From positions 1 to 64,000 of the forward strand of contig NZ_KK073875.1 of the NCBI RefSeq assembly GCF_000585395.1: a DNA stretch of 64,000 nt. Direction: 5' to 3'. This DNA is from Saccharibacillus sacchari DSM 19268 (GTDB lineage: Bacteria; Bacillota; Bacilli; Paenibacillales; Paenibacillaceae). Made by a program: the position numbers and the translations under genes. Positions 9,447 to 17,722 of the stretch are shown here, in pieces. The first letter of the stretch is position 1; every line of letters starts with the position of its first letter. The notes under the pieces are model-generated. The model saw only the letters and a list, made by a program, of their open reading frames with translations, searched no databases and was not told where the DNA came from.

Positions 9447-10646
9447 TTATTCTTCATGCAGCCAATTCTTATCACGCCGTTCCTTACGCTGGTCCCGCTT
9501 GCCGTTCCCGGCATTGCGACCCGTGGCGGAACGGCTTTTTTCTTTGCGTTCCAGAAAAGCCAGCTCACGCTGCGTTTTGCGGTAGCTGCCCAGGCGACCA
9601 GAGTCCAGCTCTCCATCGTTCATAGCTTCTCTAACGGCACACCCTTCTTCACGGTTATGCGAGCAATCGCGGAAACGGCAATTGCCGGCCAAACTTTCAA
9701 TATCCGAGAACGTGCCCGACATGCCGTCCTCTTCGCCCTCCCAAAGCTGAAGTTCGCGCATTCCGGGGGTATCGATCAACACGCCGCCGCCCGGAATCTC
9801 GAACATTTGGCGATGCGTCGTCGTATGCCGCCCGCGGCTGTCGTCCTCGCGAATATCGCTTGTACGTTGTACGTGTCCTCCCGCGAGGTAATTGGTCAAT
9901 GTAGACTTGCCGCATCCCGACGTTCCGGCCAAGGCGCAGCTGCGTCCGCCCGCAAAGTATCCCGCTGCTTGCTCCATTCCTTCGCCGGTCTGCGCACTAA
10001 CAATATGAAACGGAACGCCGGGAGCCGCCAGCGACACTTCGGACAAGGCTTGTAAACGGAATGCTTCATCGCATAGATCGGCCTTACTTAACAGGATCAC
10101 GGGCTGTGCGCCCGCATTCCAGGCCATAATCAAGTATCGCTCCAGACGACGAATATTCAGATCATAGTTTAGCGAAGTGACCAAAAATAACGTATCGACA
10201 TTTGTGGCAATGATTTGTTCACGAACCGGATTTCCGGCCGCTTTACGTGAAATCTTGCTGCGACGAGGCAATACGCCATGAATGCGCGCCCGACGTTCTC
10301 CGGGTAAACATTCAGCCGCCAACCAATCTCCGACAGCCGGAAGTTCCGCGCCGTGCTCCGTCGAATGTCGCATTTTCCCACTGGTTTCCGCCGTATATTC
10401 CCCTGCTGCCGTGGCAACTTTGAACTGCTGCCCGAAATCGGCCGTCATGCGGACAGGGGTCAGGCCTGCGGCTTCAAATCCGGCCGCGAGCCACGCTTCT
10501 TGCCAGGACGAGTCCCAACCGTAAGCTTCCTGGAAAATGCGCTCCTCCTCGGTCTTTTTTATAGCCGAAACGCCTGATTGTTGCATGTCTTGCGTATCGG
10601 CAGAGTTATTTACGATTTCGTTAATGCTCTTCATTGTTTTATTCAT
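9447..10646 (-). CDS. rsgA: Ribosome small subunit-dependent GTPase A (RsgA/YjeQ type)
   Basis: A 399-residue circularly permuted GTPase that assists late 30S maturation. After an N-terminal extension and OB-like domain come, in permuted order, the G4-like motif LSKAD, the P-loop GTSGCGKSTLTNYLAG near residue 240 and the G3 motif DTPGMREL. A zinc knuckle follows (CRFRDCSH...C), then a basic tail. It is longer than the usual 290-300 residues, with about 60 extra residues at the N-terminus, and resembles a second, divergent RsgA copy rather than the one next to prpC-prkC. That is inferred, since the rest of the genome is not visible. The start ATG has GGAGG six bases before it. An attenuator-like leader lies upstream. 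Confidence 0.88.
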   Translation of the reverse strand: MNKTMKSINEIVNNSADTQDMQQSGVSAIKKTEEERIFQEAYGWDSSWQEAWLAAGFEAAGLTPVRMTADFGQQFKVATAAGEYTAETSGKMRHSTEHGAELPAVGDWLAAECLPGERRARIHGVLPRRSKISRKAAGNPVREQIIATNVDTLFLVTSLNYDLNIRRLERYLIMAWNAGAQPVILLSKADLCDEAFRLQALSEVSLAAPGVPFHIVSAQTGEGMEQAAGYFAGGRSCALAGTSGCGKSTLTNYLAGGHVQRTSDIREDDSRGRHTTTHRQMFEIPGGGVLIDTPGMRELQLWEGEEDGMSGTFSDIESLAGNCRFRDCSHNREEGCAVREAMNDGELDSGRLGSYRKTQRELAFLERKEKSRSATGRNAGNGKRDQRKERRDKNWLHEE

Positions 10647-10732
10647 GATTCCTCCGAATTTATGGGATTTGGGTTGTATTCAAAAATGACTCAACGACTC
10701 TCTCCCCATTCCAATCGATCCGGCAAACCACG

Positions 10733-10966
10733 CAAAAAAGCCGGGGAGAGAACTCTCCCCGGCTGCCTGAACCCGCGCTAAAATCCGCAACAGGCAGCAT
10801 CCGTCAGCACATACGCTGCGAAGCGCCCATGTTCGAACTCTTGATGAACAAGATTAAGAACGCGTGCAATCCGTCCGTATCACTGATCTTGGAGAGAGCT
10901 TGCGACCTCTAACAACAATCGAATGTAAAGTTCCCATAGCTCATCTCTCCCTTCATCAGTATTTGC
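10733..10966 (-). ncRNA. Structured leader RNA or sRNA with intrinsic terminator, upstream of rsgA
   Basis: A strong promoter (TTGACA, 18 bases, TAGAAT; 10972-11001) starts a minus-strand transcript of about 230 bases. It ends in a very stable hairpin (AGCCGGGGAG/CTCCCCGGCT, 10739-10764) and a T-run, 93 bases before rsgA. Within it ACTGAT...GGGAGAG...AGCT pairs with AGCT...CTCTCC...ATCAGT to form a long interrupted 5' stem. A second stem is GCTGCCTG/CAGGCAGC, just before the terminator. The CTCTCTCC strand of the first stem (10891-10898) could instead pair with GGGGAGAG of the terminator (10753-10760), giving the two-state design of a riboswitch or attenuator. It has no T-box, SAM, lysine, FMN or 6S hallmarks that I recognise. 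It could also be a free-standing small RNA. Confidence 0.6.
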
Positions 10967-10971
10967 CACTC

Positions 10972-11001
10972 ATTCTAGCGGAGCCTAAAATAGATTGTCA
11001 A
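10972..11001 (-). promoter_or_regulatory. Promoter of the rsgA leader RNA
   Basis: A perfect -35 TTGACA (10996-11001) and TAGAAT (10972-10977) with an 18-base spacer on the minus strand. Confidence 0.7.
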
Positions 11002-11043
11002 GACTTTTTTCTCAAGATTGTAACAAGCTTTATAGCAGGCCGG

Positions 11044-11073
11044 TTGGACGAAGCGACCGCTTTGCGCGATAAT
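11044..11073 (+). promoter_or_regulatory. ypdA promoter
   Basis: TTGGAC (11044-11049), an 18-base spacer and GATAAT (11068-11073), about 80 bases before the ypdA start. It is divergent from the rsgA leader promoter. Confidence 0.5.
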
Positions 11074-11153
11074 AAACAAGAGCGCCGTCCGCGTGACGCA
11101 GGCAGCGACAACTGCAGTTTACACATACAATCAAGGGGGAACAAGCACCTATC

Positions 11154-12161
11154 ATGGAAAAAGAAGACGTTCTGATTATCGGAGCAGGACCGTGCGGATT
11201 ATCCGCCGCAATCGAGTGCGGCCGCCGCGGGTTATCTGTTCGGATCATCGAAAAACATAATGTGGTCCACTCGATTTATCTGTATCCGACGAATATGCAG
11301 TTTTTCAGCACGGCCGAACTGCTCGAAATCGGCGATGTGCCTTTTACTTCGCCGAACGAAAAGCCTTTCCGTCACGAAGCATTGGCTTACTACCGCAAGG
11401 TGGCCGATCGCTATAATCTGCGCATTTCTTCTTACGAGGAAGCGTTGGCGATCAAACCGCAGGAAGACGGAACTTTCAAAGTGGAGACACGCGACCGCGC
11501 AGGCAACGAGCGTGAATATGCCGCCGGCAGCGTTGTCGTTTCCACCGGTTATTTCGACCATCCGAACGAGCTGGGCATCCCCGGTGAGGAAAAGGATAAG
11601 GTCACTCATTATTTCCGCGAAGCACATCCGTATGCCGGCATGAACGTAGCGATCGTCGGAGGCAGCAATTCCGCCGTCGATGCCGCGTTGGAGCTGATCC
11701 GCGTCGGAGCCAAAATCGATATGATCTATCGACGAACCGAAATTTCCCAGCATATCAAACCTTGGGTGCGTCCGCTGTTCGAGGGCATGATCGCCAAAGG
11801 CAAGATTACGCTGCATCTCGGCTCGAAGCTGACCGAGATTGGCGAAGATTACGTCGTTGTTCAAGGACCCGAGACCGAATCGCGCATTCACAACGACTTC
11901 GTGCTCGCGATGACCGGTTTCCGTCCGGATCGCAAACTTCTGACGGAAGCCGGGGCTCAAATGTCTGATGACCTGGACAAACCCGTCTTTGATGCGGAAA
12001 CGATGGAAACGGGCGTGCCGGGTCTGTATGTAGCGGGCGTCATCGCTTCCGGTCGCAATGCCAATGAAGTGTTTATCGAGAGCGGACGTTTGCATGGCGG
12101 GTTCATTGCCGATCATATCGCCAAGCGGGCAAATGCAGAGGAAAACTCTGTAAAAGGCTGA
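11154..12161 (+). CDS. ypdA: Bacillithiol-disulfide reductase YpdA
   Basis: A 335-residue FAD/NADPH flavoprotein that recycles bacillithiol disulfide in the BrxA/BrxB redox pathway. The N-terminal dinucleotide fold GAGPCGLSAA contains C14, the conserved active-site cysteine of YpdA proteins. The family block with TNMQFFSTAELLEIGD and PFRHEALAYYR follows. The NADPH-binding motif is GGSNSAVDAALEL near residue 168, and the C-terminal FAD contact is GLYVAGVIASG. The lack of a CxxC pair separates it from thioredoxin reductase. The ribosome binding site AAGGGGGAA is somewhat far (about 12 bases). An unknown gene follows at 93 bases, possibly cotranscribed. Its presence implies the organism makes bacillithiol. 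Confidence 0.93.
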   Translation: MEKEDVLIIGAGPCGLSAAIECGRRGLSVRIIEKHNVVHSIYLYPTNMQFFSTAELLEIGDVPFTSPNEKPFRHEALAYYRKVADRYNLRISSYEEALAIKPQEDGTFKVETRDRAGNEREYAAGSVVVSTGYFDHPNELGIPGEEKDKVTHYFREAHPYAGMNVAIVGGSNSAVDAALELIRVGAKIDMIYRRTEISQHIKPWVRPLFEGMIAKGKITLHLGSKLTEIGEDYVVVQGPETESRIHNDFVLAMTGFRPDRKLLTEAGAQMSDDLDKPVFDAETMETGVPGLYVAGVIASGRNANEVFIESGRLHGGFIADHIAKRANAEENSVKG

Positions 12162-12254
12162 TTTCACTGTCCGCTTGTGCTATACTTCCCACATACAGGA
12201 TTTGGCCGGGTTGATTGCAAAAGGGTTGCCAGGCCGCTAGGAGGACCGCTATTT

Positions 12255-12761
12255 ATGTCTCAACGTTTTGTCATTGAAGCCGTCATGGTCGCCATCTACG
12301 GGCAATTGCTCTCGGCGAACCGTCCGGTCGAATATATCGTTCCGTACACGACCGTATTGGAACTTTACGAATTCGAAGAAGGTGCGGAGCCGCTGATGAA
12401 CGAGCCGGGCGACGACCAACATGTCAAAGAAAAAGTAAAAGAATTAATCGCCTATTTCGAAGAGCCTTTGAACAAGAAAAAAATTCAGAAGGCACTTACG
12501 ATTCCTTGGGCAAAAAGCGCACCGATCTTGCTGGGTGACCAGATTAAACTCAGCGTAATCAACGCCGTGGATAATGCGCATTACGGCGAGCTGTTCGATC
12601 CGATCGAAACGGAAGTCCTGCTTTCTTCGCTGAAGGAAGAAGCGCCTGTTCTGACCGACCAGCTTGAGATGATTCAACGGATTATCTCGGCTGCGGTACC
12701 TATTCAGGTATTCGATATCGACGACTTCGAATTTGCTTTGGAAGGAACGGCGCATTTGTAA
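12255..12761 (+). CDS. Conserved hypothetical protein
   Basis: A 168-residue acidic, soluble protein that I do not recognise. The start at 12255 follows GAGGACCGCTATTT; an upstream in-frame start at 12177 has no binding site. It lacks a signal peptide, membrane segment or cysteines. Predicted mainly helical, it has a patterned N-terminus (FVIEAVMVAIYGQLL) and Glu/Asp-rich segments. It lies 93 bases after ypdA and ends in a bidirectional terminator shared with the YneR-like gene. A link to bacillithiol metabolism would be speculation. Confidence 0.75.
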   Translation: MSQRFVIEAVMVAIYGQLLSANRPVEYIVPYTTVLELYEFEEGAEPLMNEPGDDQHVKEKVKELIAYFEEPLNKKKIQKALTIPWAKSAPILLGDQIKLSVINAVDNAHYGELFDPIETEVLLSSLKEEAPVLTDQLEMIQRIISAAVPIQVFDIDDFEFALEGTAHL

Positions 12762-12780
12762 CGGATTGAAGGCTGCGCAT

Positions 12781-12824
12781 AAAAAAGACGAACGACCGAG
12801 CATATCGGTTCGTTCGTCTTTTTT
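12781..12824. terminator. Bidirectional terminator
   Basis: AAAAAAGACGAACGA pairs with TCGTTCGTCTTTTTT with an inner CCGA/TCGG stem, giving A- and T-runs on both sides between converging genes. Confidence 0.85.
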
Positions 12825-12828
12825 GTTC

Positions 12829-13122
12829 TTACTCTTGCTCGTAAGCGTACAAGATATCGTCATGCTCCGGCAAATACGTCACGTTCAGGCGGTAACCGTC
12901 GAGATACCAGAGATCTTTTTCCTCCATGTAAAACGTGATGCCTTCCGACGACTGCGTCAACCCCGGACTGCTTGGCATCTCGGTCGCAATCCCGAGCGAA
13001 AATCCCGGATGAATGTCGCTCGTGTTGCTGTATCTGGCATAAAAGCGAATATAATCACCCGATTGCAGACCCAGCTCTTTCTTGTACCAGTCTGCGGCTT
13101 GCTGCGTGACATTGAGACTCAT
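12829..13122 (-). CDS. HesB/YneR-like protein lacking cysteines
   Basis: A 97-residue protein resembling Bacillus YneR and the HesB/IscA-like fold. It begins with LNVTQQAADWYKKEL, and the SLGIATEMPSSPG stretch follows at the place where HesB proteins carry their loop. No cysteine is present, so it cannot be an A-type iron-sulfur carrier; the function of YneR proteins is not established. The start follows GGAGGGAACCCAAG. It is monocistronic and shares a terminator with the preceding unknown gene. Confidence 0.8.
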   Translation of the reverse strand: MSLNVTQQAADWYKKELGLQSGDYIRFYARYSNTSDIHPGFSLGIATEMPSSPGLTQSSEGITFYMEEKDLWYLDGYRLNVTYLPEHDDILYAYEQE

Positions 13123-13316
13123 CTTGGGTTCCCTCCTTCGCGCGATAACGGGACTGTTGAAAAGCGTCCCTTTTCCCTATTCATCATACCGCAGAAAAGC
13201 TCCTCCGACAAACCAAAATGCTTGCTTTCAATCTTTTTTCATTACGTTTTCTTGGTTGCGACTCCTGTTCGCGTTTATTCATGTTCACATTTCGTTCACA
13301 ATCTAAAACTTTTTCG

Positions 13317-13346
13317 TTGACTTTTTCTGAGAGACGGTGCTAAAAT
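13317..13346 (+). promoter_or_regulatory. Promoter of the leader peptide / ABC exporter operon
   Basis: TTGACT (13317-13322), an 18-base spacer and TAAAAT (13341-13346) preceded by TGC, an extended -10. It drives the leader ORF at 13401. Confidence 0.7.
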
Positions 13347-13400
13347 CGGGAGCATACGAGATCATTTTGCGATCATCAAAATTAGGAAGGAGTGAATTCG

Positions 13401-13523
13401 ATGTCTACGTTCAAGGAAAGCTTTGCCGTTCGCCCTCAAGAGGTTTATCGTCCGCTGCGCGCCCTTTCCCAACTTCATATCGATGAAGCTTCCGTCCGTT
13501 GTCTTCCGGCACGCAATTCCTGA
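13401..13523 (+). CDS. Leader peptide upstream of the ABC exporter (BmrB-like position)
   Basis: A 40-codon frame (begins MSTFKESFAVRPQEVYRPL, ends ASVRCLPARNS) with an excellent binding site, AAGGAGTGA, nine bases before the ATG. It sits between a good promoter and an intrinsic terminator (13611-13637), ahead of two ABC half-exporter genes. In B. subtilis the bmrCD exporter is controlled by translation of the small bmrB leader through ribosome-mediated attenuation. Gene order, exporter lengths and the intervening terminator match that layout. I cannot confirm sequence similarity to BmrB. The peptide lacks a signal sequence and is probably regulatory, not functional as a protein. Confidence 0.7.
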   Translation: MSTFKESFAVRPQEVYRPLRALSQLHIDEASVRCLPARNS

Positions 13524-13552
13524 TCGTTCGCGGTCCGGGTTCTGCCCCGCAA

Positions 13553-13643
13553 GACAAAAAAACGCGACGATTGGTTTTGTCCTATCGTCCGCCATATGAA
13601 TCGTTTTTTAAAGCATATCGCGCACCGCGATATGCTTTTTTTG
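13553..13643 (+). terminator. Attenuator between leader peptide and exporter genes
   Basis: A strong terminator hairpin (AAGCATATCGCG 13611-13622 with CGCGATATGCTT 13626-13637, then a T-run) precedes the first exporter gene by about 60 bases. Upstream, two overlapping hairpins exclude each other: GACAAAA/TTTTGTC (13553-13581) and GACGAT/ATCGTC (13566-13589). Inside the leader ORF, CGATGAAGCTT (13481-13491) can partly pair with the ascending terminator arm, and TTCATAT can pair with ATATGAA (about 13594-13600). This is what a translation-dependent attenuator needs. Confidence 0.7.
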
Positions 13644-13700
13644 CGGTTTTTCGCAAATTTGATTGGTAAATCTATCGTAACGAAGAAAGGAAGTGATGGA

Positions 13701-15473
13701 ATGTTTTCCGTCCTTCGCAACCTCGGCTGGTTTTTCCGGCAGGAAAAAAGGCGTTATCTGATCGGCATATTTTTCCTCGTCATCGTCGGCATTATTGAAT
13801 TGCTGCCTCCTCGGTTGATCGGTATCGCCGTCGACGATATCGCCGGCGGCCTGATCACGACCGAGCGGTTGTTCATGTACATCGGTGGCATCTTGGCCCT
13901 GCTTGTCATCATGTACGGAATCACGTACATATGGATGCGCCAGCTCTTCGGCGGCTCCAATCTGGTAGAACGCCTGCTCCGCAGCCGCTTCATGGCTCAT
14001 TTGCTGCGCATGACGCCTCCGTTTTTTGAACGAAACCGCACAGGCGACTTGATGGCTCGCGCCACCAACGATCTGCGCGCCGTCGCCATGACGGCCGGAT
14101 TCGGGATGCTGACGCTGACCGACTCTACCCTTTTCCTATTGACTGTATTGCTCGCCATGGGCTTTATCGTCAGTTGGAAACTTACGCTCGCCGCCTTGAT
14201 CCCTCTTCCGTTCATTGCGATCGGCATGAGCATCTACGGCAAAATTATTCATCAGCGCTACACGGTAGCCCAAGATTCCTTCGGCGACATGAACGACCAG
14301 GTGCTGGAATCGGTAGCCGGGATTCGCGTTATTCGCGCTTATGTGCAAGAACGGCACGACGAGAAACGGTTTTCCGATATCACCAACGACGTGTACAAAA
14401 AGAACCTGGCCGTCGCGCGCGTCGATGCCGTGTTCGAACCTTATATTCGGCTATGCGTCGGTCTTAGCTACCTGATCGGTCTGGCGTACGGCATCTATCT
14501 GGTGTTCCGCAGCGAGCTGACGCTCGGCGACCTGGTCACGTTCAATATGTATCTGGGCATGATGATTTGGCCGATGTTCGCGATCGGCGAGCTGATCAAT
14601 ATCATGCAGCGCGGCGGGGCTTCCCTGGATCGCGTCAATGAGGTCTTATTCACCAAAGCCGACATTGAAGACCCGCAGCATCCGACCGATGTCGCGGCTC
14701 CGGACACGATCGAGTTCCGCGACGTCACGTTCCGCTATCCGACGTCGACGGTGGACAATCTGGAGCAGGTCAGCCTGAAACTCCGTGCCGGACAAACGCT
14801 GGGCGTCGTCGGGCGCACAGGCAGCGGCAAGTCGACTTTACTCAAGCAGCTCTTGCATGAGTATCCGACAGGCACAGGCGATATTCTGTTATCCGACACG
14901 TCTATCGAATCACTAAGCAAAGATCGACTGCATAGCTGGATCGGGTATGTGCCGCAAGAACAAATTCTATTTTCCAAGACCGTTCGCGAAAATATCCGTT
15001 ACGGCAAATCCGATGCGGACGAAGCCGAGATTATGGAAGCGATCCGAACGGCTGCTTTCGAAGGCGATCTGGAAACGCTCTCCGACGGTCTGGAAACCAA
15101 AGTCGGGGAACGCGGCGTCTCTCTCTCGGGCGGCCAAAAACAACGCGTTTCGCTGGCACGCGCTTTTATCGCCGAGCCGCAGATTCTGATTCTCGACGAT
15201 GCGCTGTCTGCCGTCGATGCACGGACGGAAGCCCGCATCATTCAAAATATCCGCGAGAAACGTGCTGGTAAAACAACGCTGATCTCGACTCACCGTTTGT
15301 CTGCCGTCGAACATGCCGATCATATCGTCGTGCTGGAAAAAGGACGCATCGTCGAAGAAGGCACGCATGCCCAGCTTGTTGCATTAGGCGGCTGGTATCG
15401 CGAACAATTCGAACGGCAGCAAGTTGAATCCAATCTCTCCTCCGAGGAGGTGCAAAACGATCATGGAGTATAA
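13701..15473 (+). CDS. Heterodimeric multidrug ABC exporter, subunit C type (degenerate ATPase site)
   Basis: A 590-residue half-exporter: six membrane helices in residues 20-300, then a nucleotide-binding domain. Walker A is GRTGSGKST at about 371-379, the signature LSGGQKQR is canonical, and Walker B reads LILDDALSAVD. The catalytic Glu is therefore replaced by Asp, the mark of the subunit carrying the degenerate site in pairs such as BmrC/BmrD or TM287/288. The start at 13701 follows AAAGGAAGTGA. Length equals BmrC-type proteins. It overlaps the next gene by 11 bases, so the two are coupled. Probable role: efflux of drugs at the plasma membrane, induced by translation inhibitors if the leader works as in Bacillus. 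Confidence 0.88.
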   Translation: MFSVLRNLGWFFRQEKRRYLIGIFFLVIVGIIELLPPRLIGIAVDDIAGGLITTERLFMYIGGILALLVIMYGITYIWMRQLFGGSNLVERLLRSRFMAHLLRMTPPFFERNRTGDLMARATNDLRAVAMTAGFGMLTLTDSTLFLLTVLLAMGFIVSWKLTLAALIPLPFIAIGMSIYGKIIHQRYTVAQDSFGDMNDQVLESVAGIRVIRAYVQERHDEKRFSDITNDVYKKNLAVARVDAVFEPYIRLCVGLSYLIGLAYGIYLVFRSELTLGDLVTFNMYLGMMIWPMFAIGELINIMQRGGASLDRVNEVLFTKADIEDPQHPTDVAAPDTIEFRDVTFRYPTSTVDNLEQVSLKLRAGQTLGVVGRTGSGKSTLLKQLLHEYPTGTGDILLSDTSIESLSKDRLHSWIGYVPQEQILFSKTVRENIRYGKSDADEAEIMEAIRTAAFEGDLETLSDGLETKVGERGVSLSGGQKQRVSLARAFIAEPQILILDDALSAVDARTEARIIQNIREKRAGKTTLISTHRLSAVEHADHIVVLEKGRIVEEGTHAQLVALGGWYREQFERQQVESNLSSEEVQNDHGV

Positions 15474-17598
15474 TTCCGAACAACCCGAGAACATCTCTTC
15501 GACGCCTAAAAAACAAACCGCGCGAAGATTGTTCCAATATGCTCTAACCGCAAAAGGAACCTTTATCGCAGCTATTATCGCGCTTGCGATCGGGGTTGGC
15601 GCTGAACTAGCCAGCCCGTTTATCGCCAAAATGATGATTGACGATCACATGATGGGGATCGAAAATCCTCATTATCAAACAACCGAAGCCAGCGAAGACG
15701 CAGTTGCTTACCAAGGTGCCTACTATAAGCGCGGCGACCGATTCGCGGAAGGCGAGACCCGAGGCGAAGAAGTTCGCATTCTCCAAGTCGGGCGAAGTTT
15801 CGTATTTGTCGAAGAGCCTGTAACGACGCCCGAAGGCGATCGCAGCTTCGCGGACGGCACGTTGTCTATTCGGACGAACAGCGGCACGGATACGTATCCG
15901 GCGCAGCAATTATCCAAAGAAGAGCTGTTCGACTTTTATTCGCCTGAAATTCCGGGCATCATCAATCTCGTCTTGCTCTATCTGCTTTTCTTGGCGATCT
16001 CGATCGTGATGGAGTTCGGTAAAACCTATTGGCTCCAATCGTCCGCCAACCGGGTCATTCAAAAGCTTCGCCTGGATCTGTATGCGCAGATTCAGCGGCT
16101 TCCGGTCAATTTTTTCGATAATCTGCCCGCCGGTAAAGTTGTCTCTCGTGTCACCAACGATACAGAAGCGGTAAAAGACCTGTTTATCGCGGTATTGTCC
16201 AACTTTACAACCGGTATCGTGTACATCACAGGGATCTATGTAGCGCTGTTCATTCTGGACCCGCGCTTGGCGGCAGTCTCGTTGTTCATCGTGCCGCTGA
16301 TTATTCTGTGGATCTACCTGTACCGCAAAGTCGCGACGAAATACAACACGATCATTCGTTCACGCCTGAGCGAACTGAATGCGATCATCAATGAATCGAT
16401 CCAAGGCATGTCGATCATCCGCGTCTTCCGTCGGGAAAAACAAACGGAAGCCGAATTCGAAGAGTTGAACGGCGACTATATGAAGCACCAGAACAAAATG
16501 CTGAATCTCAACTCGTTCACGTCCCATAACTTGGTTAACGTGCTGCGCAATATCGCGTTTACCGTGGTCATCTGGTACTTCGGCTCCTCGACCATCGACG
16601 GTGCCGCATCCATTATCTCGTTGGGTGCCCTGTATGCGTTCGTTGACATTCTCGGTCGTTTATTCCAGCCGATTACCGGCATGGTAAACCAACTGGCCGC
16701 GCTCGACTCCGCCATGGTATCCGCAGGGCGGGTGTTCGAACTGCTGGACGAAAAAGGCGAGAACGTCACCGACGGCGGCATGCCGCGCTACAAAGGAAAC
16801 GTCGCTTTCGACAATGTTTCTTTTGCCTATAACAAAGATTATGTTTTGAAAAACATCTCGTTCGAAGCGAAGCAAGGACAAACGGTCGCCTTGGTCGGTC
16901 ATACGGGTTCCGGCAAAAGCTCGATCATTAACCTCCTGTTCCGCTTCTACGATCCGCAAAAAGGCACGATCACCATCGACGGTCAAAGCGTGCGCGATCT
17001 GCCGAAGCAGCATATCCGTCAGCATATGGGCATCGTGCTGCAAGATCCGTATCTGTTCACAGGCACGATCGCTTCCAATGTCAGTCTGGGCGATGAGCGG
17101 ATCAGCCGAGAGCGCGTGGAACAAGCCCTTAAAGAAGTCGGCGCAGACAAGATTCTTTCCGACCTTCCCGGCGGATTCGACGAACCGGTTATCGAAAAAG
17201 GCAGCACCTTATCCGCGGGCCAACGCCAATTGATCTCATTCGCCCGCGCACTCGCTTTCGATCCGGCGATCTTGATCCTGGATGAAGCCACTGCAAATAT
17301 CGATACGGAAACCGAAGCTTTGATCCAGTCCGCCCTGAATGTCCTGAAACAAGGCCGTACTACTTTCGTCATCGCCCACCGCTTGTCCACGATCCGCAGC
17401 GCAGACCAAATCATGGTTCTTCACCGCGGCGAAATCGTCGAACGCGGCAACCATGACGAGCTGATGGCCGTAGGCGGACGTTACTTCCAGATGTACCAGC
17501 TCCAACAAGGCGGCGGCGATTCCATCACCCCCGTCACCGGCAAACCCGAATCCGGCTTCGACGCCCGTCCTGCTTTCGGCGGCGCGAACGGGGATTGA
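15463..17598 (+). CDS. Heterodimeric multidrug ABC exporter, subunit D type (catalytic Glu, extracellular insert)
   Basis: A 711-residue partner half-exporter. An approximately 95-residue insert between the first two membrane helices (about residues 63-160) is predicted to lie outside the cell, as in BmrD-type subunits. The nucleotide-binding domain has Walker A GHTGSGKSS and Walker B LILDEATANID with the catalytic Glu; the signature is LSAGQRQL instead of LSGGQ. That non-canonical signature pairs with the partner's degenerate site, so one of the two ATP sites should be weak. The ATG at 15463 has GAGGAGG upstream inside the previous gene. A short polar tail follows the ATPase domain. A bidirectional terminator follows. 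Confidence 0.9.
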   Translation: MEYNSEQPENISSTPKKQTARRLFQYALTAKGTFIAAIIALAIGVGAELASPFIAKMMIDDHMMGIENPHYQTTEASEDAVAYQGAYYKRGDRFAEGETRGEEVRILQVGRSFVFVEEPVTTPEGDRSFADGTLSIRTNSGTDTYPAQQLSKEELFDFYSPEIPGIINLVLLYLLFLAISIVMEFGKTYWLQSSANRVIQKLRLDLYAQIQRLPVNFFDNLPAGKVVSRVTNDTEAVKDLFIAVLSNFTTGIVYITGIYVALFILDPRLAAVSLFIVPLIILWIYLYRKVATKYNTIIRSRLSELNAIINESIQGMSIIRVFRREKQTEAEFEELNGDYMKHQNKMLNLNSFTSHNLVNVLRNIAFTVVIWYFGSSTIDGAASIISLGALYAFVDILGRLFQPITGMVNQLAALDSAMVSAGRVFELLDEKGENVTDGGMPRYKGNVAFDNVSFAYNKDYVLKNISFEAKQGQTVALVGHTGSGKSSIINLLFRFYDPQKGTITIDGQSVRDLPKQHIRQHMGIVLQDPYLFTGTIASNVSLGDERISRERVEQALKEVGADKILSDLPGGFDEPVIEKGSTLSAGQRQLISFARALAFDPAILILDEATANIDTETEALIQSALNVLKQGRTTFVIAHRLSTIRSADQIMVLHRGEIVERGNHDELMAVGGRYFQMYQLQQGGGDSITPVTGKPESGFDARPAFGGANGD

Positions 17599-17722
17599 GA
17601 AGTGAAGTCGGCAGGTCGGTTATCGACTTGATTTAATGAACGATAAGCGACTTGTCTAACTTGCTTTCAATCTTTGTGGAGCGGATTGATGTTATCTCTT
17701 CCTCCCCTCATTAGGCAAACAA

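Noticed and set aside
10733-10966. 6S RNA, SRP RNA or a T-box as the identity of the rsgA leader
   Set aside because: The ends do not pair as in 6S RNA, the SRP tetraloop region is absent, and there is no GTGGTACCGCGG-type T-box sequence.
10864-11175. A 103-codon plus-strand frame before ypdA
   Set aside because: It overlaps the rsgA leader RNA and the ypdA start, has no binding site and no recognisable sequence.
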